A stretch of DNA of 64,000 nt, taken from contig KB310261.1 of NCBI GenBank assembly GCA_000328365.1, forward strand, positions 1 through 64,000, given 5' to 3'. Source of the DNA: Capitella teleta (lineage: Eukaryota; Annelida; Polychaeta; Capitellidae). The position numbers were made by a program, and so were the translations under genes. The notes beneath the pieces were generated by a model that did no database searches, was not told the DNA's origin, and saw only the letters and a list, made by a program, of their open reading frames with translations. This document shows positions 1 to 13,763 of this stretch, piece by piece (position 1 is the first letter of the stretch; each line of letters opens with the position of its first letter).

Positions 1-218
1 TCCTTTGCTCTCTTCGCGTTCACTCACCACTCGCATTTAAATGGTCTTCCCTCATTCAAAATAAAACTTTTTACTTGATTTATTTGCGCAAATGGGCACA
101 GAATAACATAGTCAATCCATACTAGGTAGATATTTTTTAGAATAAGTGATACATTTTAGCAAATCTAAGATTTTTGTTTTCAATATGGAGTTGATAGACT
201 ACCTTTGGCCCACTCTTT
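1..218 (+). repeat. Dispersed repeat family A, copy 1 (runs off the window start)
   Basis: This stretch matches, with scattered mismatches, the reverse complement of about 19393-19620 and, for its first 115 bp, 32515-32638. Shared blocks include CTCGCATTTAAATG, CCCTCATTCAAAAT and a terminal TTTGGCCCACTCT. In the 19.4 kb copy this end reads TACAGAGTGGGCCAAAAGT, which resembles Tc1/mariner-type ends next to a TA, so a short non-autonomous DNA element is likely. No coding capacity is seen. Family assignment is inference; the repetition itself is directly visible. Confidence 0.75.
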
Positions 219-738
219 ATGTGTAATAGGAGCCGTGAGTTAGCAGCTATTTTTAAAGCTTATTGATAAAAGAAATATCAGACTATTCGTGATTGTTGCA
301 AGCCATTCCTCCTTGACAGGAAAAGTTATATTTCATTCCACCTTAATTGGTAGGAAAATTATATTTTATTCGATCCCAATTTATGTATTCACAACTGACA
401 AACTGCTTCAATTCGCTTCCTTAATTGGTATTCACATGAGCACATACATGTAGAATTGATTAATATATTTTTCAAGAACTGAGTTAGGTCGTCTTTAATA
501 TAACGAAGCAACAACAGGGAATTGGATGTTGACTAGGTATGATCCCATGCCGAGCATATATTTTGTGATGCCGAGCCTACCAAGGACTCCATGGGTGAAC
601 AGAAACAGTGAAACATCCCAATGGTTTAAACCTATGTAACACAGGAATGTGCTTGTAATTAAATAGGACATCATAGGATTTGAAAATCTTTCGATCTTAA
701 AATTACCCTGCACTAGCTAGTACTACACGTAGATAGTA
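219..738. other. AT-rich spacer, nothing recognised
   Basis: About 520 bp of AT-rich sequence between the dispersed repeat and the LINE. A short minus-strand open frame (495-713) has no recognisable domain. No RNA gene or promoter stands out. Confidence 0.5.
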
Positions 739-1905
739 ATGTGCAGTCTGTGCACTGTACACTACTCTGATGTAAATGCTGTAACATCCTGCAATCCTAT
801 AATGTATGCCGACGATACAAATTTATTCCTCTCTGGTAAAAATATCGATGAAATGAAAAATAAATTTAATACAGATCTTGTAGCTCTGACTAAATACTTA
901 AAATGCAATCGACTTTCTCTCAATGTTTCCAAAACACACTCGATGTTGTTTACTCTGAATAATTCTCTTCGTGATTCTTCTCTCTCCTTGTCCATCGATG
1001 GTTCTATTATTGATACAGTTAAATGCATAAACTTTCTTGGAGTAAAAATAGATAACAAGCTGAACTTCTCTGAGCACATCACTCACACCTGTAACAAAGT
1101 CTCAAAATCAATAGGGATCATTCGCAAAATATCAAAAACAGTAAACAGACAGACTTTACTCATGCTTTACAACAGTCTCATACTGCCTTACCTGACTTAC
1201 TGCAATATGATTTGGGGAAAATCTGCTAATATACATATAAATCGACTTTTTATCTTACAGAAGAAAGCCCTCCGTCTAATCAACAAGGCTCCACTTTTAA
1301 CCCACACTGCACCACTGTTTCATGAATGTTCCGTATTAAATATTCACGATTTGTATATTTATCGAAGCACTATCTTTATTTTCAAATTATCACACCATAT
1401 GCTGCCTACTCCTGTTTCTAAATTTTTTAATCTCACTCCATTGGTTCATGGTCTGAACACAAGACGTCAACTAAATTATAAAGTTATTGTACCTTTTTGC
1501 CGGACTTCTCTTGGACAAAAATCTTTAAATTTTAATATTGCTAAATTATATAATAATATCCTACAACCTTTGTCACTTGTAAATTTAGACTCATTAGAAA
1601 AATTCATAAAAATCCATTCATTGCATTTTAGTAGCTAAGTATTTATAATTATGTTCTTTTCCATTTATATAAATATGCATATATATATTTGTTTATTTGT
1701 TTTTTTTTGTTTTTTTTTTTTTTTTCTCGTTTTTAAATTTTTTTTGTCGCTCTCTCTTTGTGCAAGACTCGTTAAAACTATTATTTTCTCTCTTCTTTTC
1801 TATGTATTTTCATGTGACGCAAAAGCGATCACGCTTCTGCCACTACGTTTATTTTTGCACCTTTTATGTTGTGATTGAATAAAATTATTATTATTATTTA
1901 TTATT
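739..1905 (+). mobile_element. 5'-truncated non-LTR retrotransposon (LINE), RT C-terminal half
   Basis: An uninterrupted frame to 1638 encodes the C-terminal half of a LINE reverse transcriptase. It opens at the catalytic YADD box (MYADDTNLFLSGKN) and continues with the thumb-like segment (NFLGVKIDNKLNFSEHI) and the LYNSLILPYLTYCN and LQKKALRLI motifs typical of CR1/L2/Jockey-group LINEs. The endonuclease and N-terminal RT are missing, as expected for 5' truncation on insertion. A T-rich 3' region follows, then AATAAAATTATTATTATT near 1877-1905, a short-repeat tail of the kind these families use. The frame is still open, so this copy may be young. Assignment to the LINE RT class is secure; the exact clade is not. 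Confidence 0.9.
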
Positions 1906-4158
<2,253 letters not shown>

Positions 4159-4196
4159 ACCATTTGCCGCTTCTATATGTTCCCATGTTTTGTGTG

Positions 4197-4202
4197 AATA
4201 AA
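4197..4202 (+). terminator. Polyadenylation signal AATAAA of PSMA5
   Basis: A canonical AATAAA hexamer 38 bp after the PSMA5 stop codon, with a T-rich stretch at about 4281-4310 downstream. This implies a very short 3' UTR. Confidence 0.75.
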
Positions 4203-5602
4203 CATTCTTTTCATGTAATCTCACACTCAATTTTATTGCTAATGTGAAACAGGAATTTTGTTCTCTGTTGTGGGCTGTCTATTTTTTTTATTTTTTTTTT
4301 TTACTTTGTGTTTGTGTGGTGTTGTAGATGTCAATTAGCAGGACTCTTTGGCATGTAGCCAAGCAATTCCTGATAAAAATAATGGAGCATTTTAGTGATT
4401 TTACTGAATATGTAACCTTGGTATTGTGCGAGTCCTTAGCCAGAGAGGAGTATTTTATAACTTAGGTGTAATTGATGCAACACGCGTATACGATTGCATT
4501 GGAAGGCTGTGATCATCCTATTTAATGTGCAATCCTGTATGAACATCATTCCACCATGCAATTTTCTTTTTTTCAATCAGAGAATATTGGGTTTGCAACT
4601 TTTACATCTTCTCAAGTACATCACATTTTACATGTAGAATTCTTAGTCAGCAGTCTTCATTAGCACATGCTGTATATATTTTACTTAAATTAAGTAGCAT
4701 ATATCTCCAAGTCAGATGCCGACATTCTGACATGGCTTATACATACCAGTACAAGTAATTCTCAAAAGCAAGGATTAAAGGAACATTGTATCATTCCCAT
4801 ACACAAAATTCAACCACTTCAATATTATATCCCTAGTTGATAAAAGCGCATAACTATAGCCTCAAAGAGAAACTTCCACAACTACAGCACTTTGTTTCAG
4901 TCTCCATATAAGATCTTTTCAATATGTTCTATATATTTGGAGTTTAGTCTTAATCATTTTATTGGCTTCCTTTTACTTAATCAGGGAAGGATATTCCCTG
5001 GATATACTGGGTATTAGAAGTTCACATTAAAACCACAAGTGTAAAATCAGAATATTTATTTAACACAATTCATAGATAACTAATACTGATTGATAATCAA
5101 TTAAAGAAAAACAAAACAAGGTTATAGCAGTAATATACGCCTATAAAGCATTATGTACGAGGGCTGCTCAAAATGTTTTCCTCAGACACATCAAACAATA
5201 AATAATATACCCACTCAATCCTTCAAGATGATGTTGCAGTATTAGGTTAGGAATTTGAACATCATCTAATAATAATAATAATTATATTGATTTCGCATAT
5301 ACATGCAATATTACATGGAAAGAAAGAAGTAATTATATAACTGAAAACTAATCATTAAAATAGACTGACATTATCCTCACTTATGGATAAATATATTTTG
5401 TCACTCAAAAAGTTATCAGATACATCCATGATAGTTATATAATACAAAATTAACTAGCATTTAGGCAAAATTCTAAGGCAACCAACAGTCGGCTGAAAAC
5501 TTTTGAACAACGCTTTTATAATCAATAATACAAGATGTTTTAAACTTATCCCAGACAAGGGACAAATTTGGAGAGTTCAACCACCCAGTTCTTCATAGCT
5601 TG
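4203..5602. other. Convergent intergenic region between PSMA5 and the GTSF1-like gene
   Basis: About 1.4 kb of AT-rich sequence where two genes converge. It must hold the 3' UTR of the minus-strand gene. Apart from simple AT and TAATAATAATAAT runs near 5268-5283, no coding exon, RNA gene or known repeat is recognised. Confidence 0.5.
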
Positions 5603-7128
5603 TCATGTCATCTGTTGAATACGTTCTTCATACGTGCGTTTAGCATTAGTTAACTGCTGCTTCGAATCAATCTTTAAAATCTGCAGAGGAGCAAAACAGT
5701 GAAAAGTTAAGAGTGAGAAGTGATTGGTACCTCGTCCGCATTCAGAGCCTTACCAGCATCACGCTGGGCCTCCAAGACCTCAATCTAGAATCATTATAAT
5801 TATTATTATTAGTGATAATTCACAATTATCAGCTGAAGTTCACAAAACCTGAGTGAGTTTTTTGCTGATTCTCCTCACTTGCTTCTCCAAATCAGCCTGA
5901 GTTGGCTGAGAAAAAGAAAAACTCATTTAGAATCAGGAAGCAATAACGTTATGCCCTACATCAGTGTCATCCAAGGAGGAGGAAGACCCGTTCCTGCAGG
6001 GCACAGGATATTCCTGTGGCAGGGCTGTCTCCAGTGCCCGAAAGTTAAAGCCAGGAGGGGCCGTGGCCCTGGTGGGAGCAGCTGGCGTACTTTTCATGCC
6101 TGGTATAGCCGCGGCCATTCGCTGACTTCTTCCGCGGCCGACAGCAGGCAAGGGAGCAGCTGCGGTTGCCAAAGGCTTCCCCCGACCAAAGCCTTGCATC
6201 ACGTGCTTGGCCGGGGCTTGCTGGGGAGAGCCCTCTTTGACAACCCGGGCTAGAGGAGAAAAGGTGTCAAGGAAAAAGATCCACAAATAATAACTGTCAC
6301 CTCTAGCACGACCTCTATTAATCTGGATGAGTGTATCAGTGGCGCCATTTGAATTCACCCCATGCATCTGTCTGTCCTGTGGTTCAACTTGTCTGGCCGG
6401 CGGTTCAACTGGCTGTGCTTGTTGTCTTGGTCGGGTTGGATGAAGCGTAAAATTTGCGTTTGGTCTCCTTGGCTTCACCACCTGGTAAACAAAAATTAAA
6501 TTAATGCGCGAAATTGGAAGACAACAAACCCTCTGAGGTACGGCTGGAACAGGAACTGGTTGCGGAGGAAGCGTATTGTGTTGCATAGACAAAGAAGCAG
6601 AGCTGCTGACGTCCTTGTTCCAATCAAACACTTTCTGATTAGGGTCTGCGGTGAAAGTAAAAGTACATAGCGGTTTCTTTGGTTTACCACACTCACCATC
6701 CTCCCAGACTTCCCCTGAAAAGTTTGCGTTAAAATCGTCGGGTTCGACTGGGGCCACTGGCGGTTTGGTGTGCTGCTCTGGAGATTGGAAGGCATAGGTT
6801 GCAGATAAGTCTTCTCCATGATGCAGTTACCTTGCATGGCGACCTGGTGGTACCGTGCCTTGTCAGGACAGAGCGCCATGTGACGAGACATTTCAGAAGT
6901 ACGGACCCAGTGAGTGCCATTGAAGGGACAGCTTTTGATCTCTACATTAGGGTGACTCTGAAAATTTTGACGAATCCGCAAACTTGAATCCTTTGAGGAC
7001 AGAATAGAATTTCTAACCTTTTGACATTTCAGCAAATGCTTCTGAGCACCAAGGGCCCTGATGGTGTGTGATTCCTCAAACGGACATTGCCAAGTGTCAT
7101 TGGGATCAGGGACAACGTATTGGGCCAT
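5603..7128 (-). CDS. GTSF1-like double CHHC zinc-finger protein with RG-rich linker and C-terminal helix
   Basis: Nine coding exons on the minus strand: 7018-7128, 6831-6957, 6697-6777, 6530-6645, 6301-6481, 5960-6249, 5849-5905, 5731-5784, 5603-5680. Most introns are 48-66 bp and all junctions keep frame, giving about 364 residues. Two U11-48K-type CHHC fingers open the protein (C15-H21-H31-C35 and C47-H53-H63-C67), the hallmark of GTSF1/Asterix, the Piwi partner that enables piRNA-guided silencing. An acidic-aromatic segment (EVWEDDPNQKVFDWNKD) follows, as after the fingers of GTSF1. Then come a Pro/Gln-rich linker, RG motifs (NRGRAR, GFGRGKP, VGRGRSQR) and a charged helix (IEVLEAQRDAGKALNADE) resembling the C-terminal helices of PYM and eIF2A. 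Typical GTSF1 is about 165 residues, so this is roughly twice as long. CAG directly before the ATG suggests a 5' UTR intron. The finger part is secure; the last three small exons are less so. Confidence 0.87.
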
Positions 7129-7504
7129 CTGAAAATGTCAAATGTAAAGATAACCAGCAGCTACATAGCATTATGAATAATGGATACATCCCTGTGAGCA
7201 CATGTGACGTCATGGGGACATCCCAGTGGCGTCATGTGCTCACTGGGATATATATCGCACAATCTAGCACAGCATCTCGCTGAAGGATGTCACCTACATA
7301 CGATCAAAATATGATTGATCAGTACATGCAACGTTGTACTGGGTATGGGGGGCCCATTGTTAAACTTCTAAATCAGTGAAGACTGAAACTTCACAATTGA
7401 AATTAGGTCAATTAAATGCCGCATAAATTTGCGGCATATGGTCTGCCATACAGAGCTGGCCTATCCCTATGAAAAATCGCGATCCAAGACTCCTATTGCT
7501 ATAT

Positions 7505-8857
7505 CTACACAGTTTCATTATGGCTACAGAATGAAGCTAGGTTAAACGAAAGTCTCAAATATTGAAATAACATTCCTCAAGACTGTCATGATCATGATGA
7601 TGTGTGACTTGAATTTCGTGTCAAAAGGGTAAGAAATTCATAATTCCACAAACCCTGACAAAAAGGGAGAATAATTACCTTTTAAAATGACGGAATATAA
7701 AATATTACTAATTGGAAAAAGGCTAAAAAAAAGTTAAAAAGATATTAAAATCATATCCAGATGATCCACTTCCTAAACTAATTGACTTTCGTCGAAGTGC
7801 TGAATAACTCTGTTAGTTTCGTTTCGATTTTTTCATTCAGCAGATAAACTCTGAGCTGTTCGATCAAAATTATTTCGGAATTCGGTCAAATTCCTCAAAT
7901 GCAGCAATTGTTCGCGCCCAGTGGCGTAGGAACCGGGGGGAGGGGGGGCTGAGTATCGTATCAATTAAAATTTGCATGTGCAGAAAAAAAAAAAAAAAAT
8001 TCACAGCCATTTAGAGAAATCAGTCAGTATGTTTGGTATTCGTATGTACGCAATTGTATGATAGTTCCATATTATACTATGCTACACTGCCTTTGTCCTT
8101 CTCCCCTCAGTTCTCCCAAGAAGGCAACTGACTTAAAATCATAACGCAAACACCGCAGAGGGCAGAGGCGCTTTTGATTTGGGGATAAATTTGATTGTAA
8201 TTATATTTCTAAGATAATTATGTTGCATATCACTTATGTATGGCATCAATTGCTCATTTCTCATTTCTCAGATGGCTCAGCCAAGGACAGCGGACAGATT
8301 AACGAAGTTGAACGATGCCAAGCAGTGTGCTGCACGGCTATTGAATCTCATTATATAATCACCGGTATAAATGTATATGCATCACTCGTGAATTTATTTG
8401 TAATAAAACTAAGGTTCTGTTCTCCATACCTCGTTGAATTACTTTATAGGTCATAAGTGGGAGGATACACAGGCGATTTCAGTTGATAGAATAAATTAGC
8501 ATACCATATGTTTCTGATGTAGGCCAAAGATCAATGATATATATACATGTACATACATGTATCTGCCTAGGATAATGTGTTAAATTCTAGTAATTAAGTG
8601 CTCAGAAAATGGATTTTTCACACTTTATAAAAAAAAAAAATTTCAGGGGGGGCATGCCCCCGGACCCCCCTAGTGTGGCTGCGCTGTCGCGGCGCAGTTG
8701 TTCCCCTATCTTTACCTGCAATTAGCCCCCCCCCCCCCCCCCCCTCAAGTCTGTGACACGGACACATCACGACAGTCTTAATTAAGAAATCTTATTTCAA
8801 TATTTGAGACTTATACTTTCGTTTAAACTACATGTAGCTTCATTCTGTAGCCATAAT
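7505..8857. mobile_element. Foldback element with imperfect ~85-bp terminal inverted repeats
   Basis: The left arm (7507-7600: TTATGGCTACAGAATGAAGC, then AAACGAAAG, TCTCAAATATTGAAATAA, AGACTGTC) reappears in reverse complement at about 8768-8855 with small insertions. These arms bracket 1.2 kb that includes the G-rich element at 7919-8760. The structure fits a non-autonomous DNA element (MITE or foldback type) later invaded by another. No target-site duplication was confirmed at its ends. The inverted repeat is seen directly; the class is inferred. Confidence 0.7.
7919..8760 (+). mobile_element. G-rich 'GTGGCGTAGGAAC' element, copy A (internally shortened)
   Basis: It opens with CAGTGGCGTAGGAACC followed by a G run and closes near a long C run (8727-8744). 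The body matches the reverse complement of 44084-44640 and 45830-46090 closely, so these are two copies of one element. In copy A the two parts join directly, without the roughly 1.2 kb that lies between them in copy B, which points to an internal deletion derivative. A short frame starts at ATGGCTCAGCCAAGG right after a splice-like CATTTCTCAG (8271-8356) and is largely kept in the other copy. The transposon class is unresolved. Confidence 0.7.
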
Positions 8858-10355
8858 CTGTGAAGAGTGATCAACCCCGTCCTTGCTACTCCCATCTACA
8901 CGTACAAGTAATTAAGCCTGAAAAGGCTATAATTTATATAATTTGTGGTAACGTACGAATATCCACAGCCAACTTTTATAGTATAAATTGTGGTTATTGT
9001 GGTTATATAAGCTGTGGCTTATTCGTACAACATACGAATACTAGTAGTACTCGAATAGCGCTGGAAACTCAAGTTAAATTTCAGTCGGTCTACATATATT
9101 AACATGTGGCTATTACTATATCGTAACAATATCGAATTTGCAAAAATGATTGTATAACCTGATATATTCTTATAATGCAATGTGTGTTTTAAACACATTT
9201 TACATCCTTGGCGACCTACAGCTATTACATACCTCACATTACGTACGTGCATGTATTTCGCATAATGGCTGGGATCCTTGCACGTACCTTGCATTTCAAT
9301 ACGTACCTTGCATTTCAATATTATAATTATTCCAAGCATTGCGTACACTGCCTGCCCAGGTTTATAACACCAAATTAATTTTGCTTTTGATTATGTGATA
9401 CAGGTTTCACTACTCGGAAACCAAATGAATACAAAACCAATAGGGTAACACCTGATTAAGGAACGTATGAGATTCTGATCTCAAATATTGAAAGACGAGA
9501 ACGACAAAATAACTGAGGAAATATATTTATTAGTTTTATATTCACACACAACACTATTCAGACAACTTATTAAAATAAAATATATTAAAAAAAAAAAAAA
9601 AAAGCTATGATCGACCCCTTTTGAATTTTTTAAAATTCACAGTGACCTTGACCTTTTACATTATAAATTAGAGATTTAAAAAAAAAATGTCCATGCCCCT
9701 GTGTAGTTTGGTGTTTTTCGCCCGTTCATCCAATTAGCTATCGCGCCAACAAATTTCAGCACAGACGGACAGACACACACGCACGCAAATTAAGCGATAT
9801 ATAGAATTGTTTCCAAGAAAAAAAATCTCTAATTATTGCGCAGCCGGATTTTGAAAGGCAATGTTTATTCGTATTAGTGGTTTGAGTAATTGAACTGCAT
9901 GATATGGCCACCTTAGCATGAGTTGAGACGATCGAGATGGAAAAAAAAAAACAAAAAACAAACAAACAAAAACAACATATATAATATGGTGGCTTGATTG
10001 GTAACAGCTCTGATATATCAGTGCATACAATGTACCGTGTTTCACTTCCCCTATAACGGGCCTATTATCTTGGCAATTTGTACTACACTTAGTACACTGT
10101 CTTGTTATAATGCGTACTATACTGAATCTATTTTCAGCCAAATACGAAGTTCATCTCATCATCGCGGAGGATATGTGATTCCTGAGAATACCTCTTCTGT
10201 ACGGAAGAATTTACCTATGTGGCATATCTTGCTCTGCATAACATAACGGTTATGTTATGCAGAATATATTGGTTACGATAACCAATATATTCGCCCTGCT
10301 CTCTGGTTAAAGCTGCCTTGCTTTTGCAAACGAGAATACCAATCATCTTCCACAG
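8858..10355. other. AT-rich spacer with repeat fragment and double hairpin
   Basis: No secure gene. Contents: variants of ACGTACCTTGCATTTCAATA in tandem near 9285-9320; a fragment near 9640-9790 with CAGTGACCTTGACC and GACGGACAGACACACACGC, phrases that recur in dispersed repeats of many marine invertebrates; and two perfect hairpins at 10234-10292. An acceptor-like TCTATTTTCAG ends near 10139, but no frame after it joins cleanly to the exon at 10356. Confidence 0.4.
10234..10292. repeat. Two adjoining perfect inverted repeats
   Basis: The first is a 14-bp perfect arm pair around one G (10234-10262; arm CTGCATAACATAAC). The second is a 14-bp perfect arm pair around CGA (10262-10292; arm GAATATATTGGTTA). 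They share one base. Arm identity is complete, so chance is unlikely. The location is just upstream of an exon candidate. Confidence 0.85.
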
Positions 10356-10783
10356 TCCACTGCCGCATGTGGTCAAGCGGTGGCTATTATCGAGAATTCG
10401 GGGAACAGGACCTGGCTGTTTGTGCCGTCATGATACCTTCTCAAAAGGCATTACGTTTATGTTTAGATTATTGTCCTATCATAACTAAAGGGCAGCAAGC
10501 TAGGTAAGTTTAATGGTTTATAGAGAGATCGTAGCATGGTCTGGGTAGACAATAAATATTGTGAGTTTTTGTTTGTTTGTTTGTTTGTTTTTTTTTTTTT
10601 AACCTTTTATCGCGCCATTGGCCAAGGTGTATATACTTTAATTTTGTAACATGCAGTCCTAATGATGCGTTCATATTGATTCAATATTCATCTAATATTA
10701 TTGAAGATTCTCTTTGCTTGAGTTTTTTTTCTTTTTTTTTTTCCCCCTTCAGATTCATGACCTTGGTGAATTCTTGGAATTAA
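10356..10783 (+). CDS. Unidentified C-terminal exon pair (partial gene model)
   Basis: Exon 10356-10503 has an acceptor (ATCATCTTCCACAG), a strong donor (GCTAG|GTAAGT) and one frame fully open across all 148 bases. It encodes a segment containing YYREFGEQDLAVCAVMIPSQ and ends KALRLCLDYCPIITKGQQA. It can splice to 10753-10783 (acceptor TTTTTCCCCCTTCAG), in frame, ending RFMTLVNSWN. No upstream exon was found and the protein is not recognised. A competing frame after the second acceptor (IHDLGEFLELKRDNHGNTHS) stays open to 10941 but does not match the phase of the first exon. It could be the tail of a host gene starting near 7.2-10 kb, or a decayed copy. Confidence 0.4.
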
Positions 10784-11980
10784 AACGTGATAACCATGGC
10801 AACACCCACTCACATTGTTGTACACAGAGAGCAGTTGTTGTGTGTTTTCCAATAGCCCCATTTTTTACAATAGATACAATCGCAAGAAGGCCAACCGTGC
10901 TTCGGCATAGTGGCTTCTGCATGGTTTTGAGCGGGTGGTGACGGATACTTGGTATTTATATATAGTACATAGCTTTAATGCCTGGCGCCACGATGCGTTT
11001 TGTCCTCGCCCGCGTGTGACCTGCATGCGTCGACTCATTTGACGTAAATCCTGCAAATTGTAGCATTGAGATCCCTTGGATTGAGCTTTTGTTCTGGCCA
11101 ATGATCCACGATTTAGGACGATATTTCAGCTCAAGTGAGGGGAGAGTGGAGGGTGAAACAGCACACGGCAAGAGTGGCGGTCCGTGGAATTTGGCTCCAT
11201 GGGTACGTATGTATTAGTATATATTAGTGGAATAGAAAAAAGTCAAAAAATAAACAAATTATCCGCAAACAAAAGCCAGAACATACATTACAATGAGGAC
11301 CTGGTGCAATGGGTAGCACGCGCGACCCTGATCTAAGTAAAAAAAAGTAAAATATTAAAACGCAGTGCAATGAAACAAGAAAAGGGAAAAAAGGGAAAAA
11401 AGAAAAGAAAAACAAGTATTCATATGACATTGAATTTGAGATGTCATTAAATTATTGATTGTGAGAAACGATTAATTATTTTAATTTTGTTTTAAAGATA
11501 TTGATTGATTGGTGTTGTGAGATCGAAGAGATTTTTATTTTTATTGAAGAGTTTTGGGCCAAAATATGAAATTGAACGTCCAGATACGGATCGATCAGAG
11601 GTTTTCTTCTAATACTATAGGTGGAATTTTGCGGAAAAGAAAACATGGAATTGAATACAGAAGAAAACATATTTCAAAAGAAAACAAAAACTAAAACATA
11701 AATAACAAGACATGATGACAATAGGTCTGTTGGTTAGTAAAAAATACGCGTGTTCTTTAGTGATACTCGTACTGTCGTATTGTAATATATTTTATTATCA
11801 TTATTTATTTATTTATTTATATTATTATTTTTTTTTTTTTTTTGGGGGGGGGTAGTTCTATATTGATAGTACAGGTACAATTATTGCCAATAATATAATT
11901 ATTTTGCACTGCAAATATTATATGCGCCATGAATCATTGATCTCTCATTTTGCGACTTCATTCTATAATTAAGTGCTCAG
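10784..11980. other. Spacer with T/G runs and a tRNA-like SINE fragment
   Basis: Low-complexity runs at 11798-11852 (ATTT repeats, then poly-T and poly-G) and a tRNA-like scrap at 11295-11337. No secure gene is seen. Confidence 0.4.
11295..11337 (+). repeat. tRNA-like SINE head fragment
   Basis: GACCTGGTGCAATGGGTAGC followed by ACGCGCGACCCTGATCTAAG resembles the 5' half of a tRNA, including an A-box-like TGGTGCAATGG. The sequence then passes straight into an A-rich tract with no B box, so it is a SINE or tRNA-pseudogene scrap rather than a functional tRNA. Confidence 0.4.
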
Positions 11981-12246
11981 AAGTGAACTACTGGTTGAGC
12001 CAACTGGCATCGTGGTGAGTGTCGAGAGGCCCTCCGCGGTGACGAAGGTCACAGTCATTGACACTCGCCCTCCAACACCGGAGGCGCCGTGTTGTGTATT
12101 TCCTCCTCTGGCGATGGGCGCGTCGATCAAATACAACCAGGCAACCATTCATCGAGTGCTGTGTGCTTTCGTTTTCACAACAGGCTTATTCATTGCCAAT
12201 TGAGGAAATCAACAGTTCATTTATCCCAAGTGATATTGCTTCCTGA
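11981..12246 (+). CDS. Possible two-exon C-terminal fragment, unidentified
   Basis: Exon 11981-12014 (acceptor AATTAAGTGCTCAG, donor GTG|GTGAGT) would encode SELLVEPTGIV. Exon 12184-12246 (acceptor TTCGTTTTCACAACAG) continues in phase with AYSLPIEEINSSFIPSDIAS and a stop. Sites and frame agree, but the pieces are short and no family is recognised. Another frame in the same place stays open to 12355 (VILLPDTHKNVEAMYRFLAI), so a decayed or alternatively spliced gene is possible. Confidence 0.28.
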
Positions 12247-13724
12247 CACTCATAAGAACGTGGAAGCAATGTATCGTTTCCTGGCAATTTACGATGAGCT
12301 CTTGCCGGTGAATGTTAAAGGACCAAATCTACTGTGCTGCATGCAGGATAATTAATGGATTGTAGGAGTGTTTCTGGTGATACAATCGATCTTACTTCTG
12401 GATTGTTCTTCTGCTAGAGTATCAGATTGATGGGCGGGTTGGGCGAATCCCTGCCTCACATAGATATGGAGACGAGCTTCCCAGTACATGTACCAATACT
12501 ATTATTAGGAATTAGCTCGCCTCCCAATCCGCATGCTGTCGCCTACCTTTGAATTCATATGTCCGCTGTCTGTATTCTAATCATTGCACGCCTCGACACA
12601 AATGACCCCTTAACACACACTGAACATGCTGAGGAATCACTTTTCATCTGCGATGAGAAACTTGATGAACGTGCGGGAATTGCGCGTTTTTTTGTTCTTT
12701 CGGCCCTGCAGCACTCGCCGCTTGAGAAACAATGTTTATCAGTATTTGTGGTTGTAACACGGATGAGTTGTGCTTCGAGGGCATAATTATAGCGAGTTTC
12801 ACCGGTTATCACACGCGGTCGCGAGTTATAATAAGAATGATGACGCGCTTCCGTAAACATGAAACTAACGCGACGGATTCCTGGAATCGTGTGACGTATT
12901 TGCGCGCGTCCTTCATGGAAAGTCGTCTACAGTATGCGACCCCATTGGGCGATGATCGGACGATTTCTCCGCGAGTCCCCCCAGCCATCTTATTCGCACA
13001 GAGGCTTCATGAGCGAGGCAAAGAAGCAGTAGAAATTAGCAACCACTTGAACCAGTGCCTTCTCTCGTCAATAAACTTCCCTCTACCCAATTTCTGAATT
13101 TCACCTCACTCCATGGTGTCCATTCCACCCTGGTTGCTGCTACTAGTATATCGGGTGGTTCAATGGAATTTCACCCTCGGTTGCACCAAATAGCAATTGA
13201 GTGAATTTTTCTTTTTCGGAGGAGACAGTCCTTCACTAATCAAAAGAAGGCCTTGTTAACCAATACATGTAAAATAAATAAAAATGTTTAAATGAAATGT
13301 TGCGACGGCCGCCGTAACAGCCAGCCGATTTGGCCACCCATGTTGATCTTTCTTCCACATCGTGTTGTATGCACCGGTATACATGTAATATTGGTGTTCA
13401 TTCACAGCAACAAAAGAAAATCACTTTTAGAGAGCTCTTTTATTATTCATCTCATGTGAATAAAAAACGTTATGCAATACAAATAAAAGTAGAGAAGGTA
13501 AAAAGTTAGAACACGATTTCAAATATTAAAAACACAAAGAAGAAGAATATCAAGTCAGCAGGGAACTTTCACACATAAAACTGTAGAATTTGTTTAATTT
13601 TCATTTCTTTCTAAATATAACAATATTTTATATATCCAATGTTCTAAAATGTAAATTGGATAGCACCATAGAGTGATTTTCGAAAGCTCAGGATAAATCT
13701 TAATGAAGAGAAAATTAAAATCAG

Positions 13725-13763
<39 letters not shown>

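Noticed and set aside
6646-6696. Read-through of short introns in the GTSF1-like gene as coding
   Set aside because: These 48-51 nt segments are multiples of three and stop-free, but each has a strong donor and acceptor and codes for low-quality peptide, so they are treated as introns.
11295-11337. tRNA gene
   Set aside because: Only the 5' half resembles a tRNA; no B box or T arm follows.
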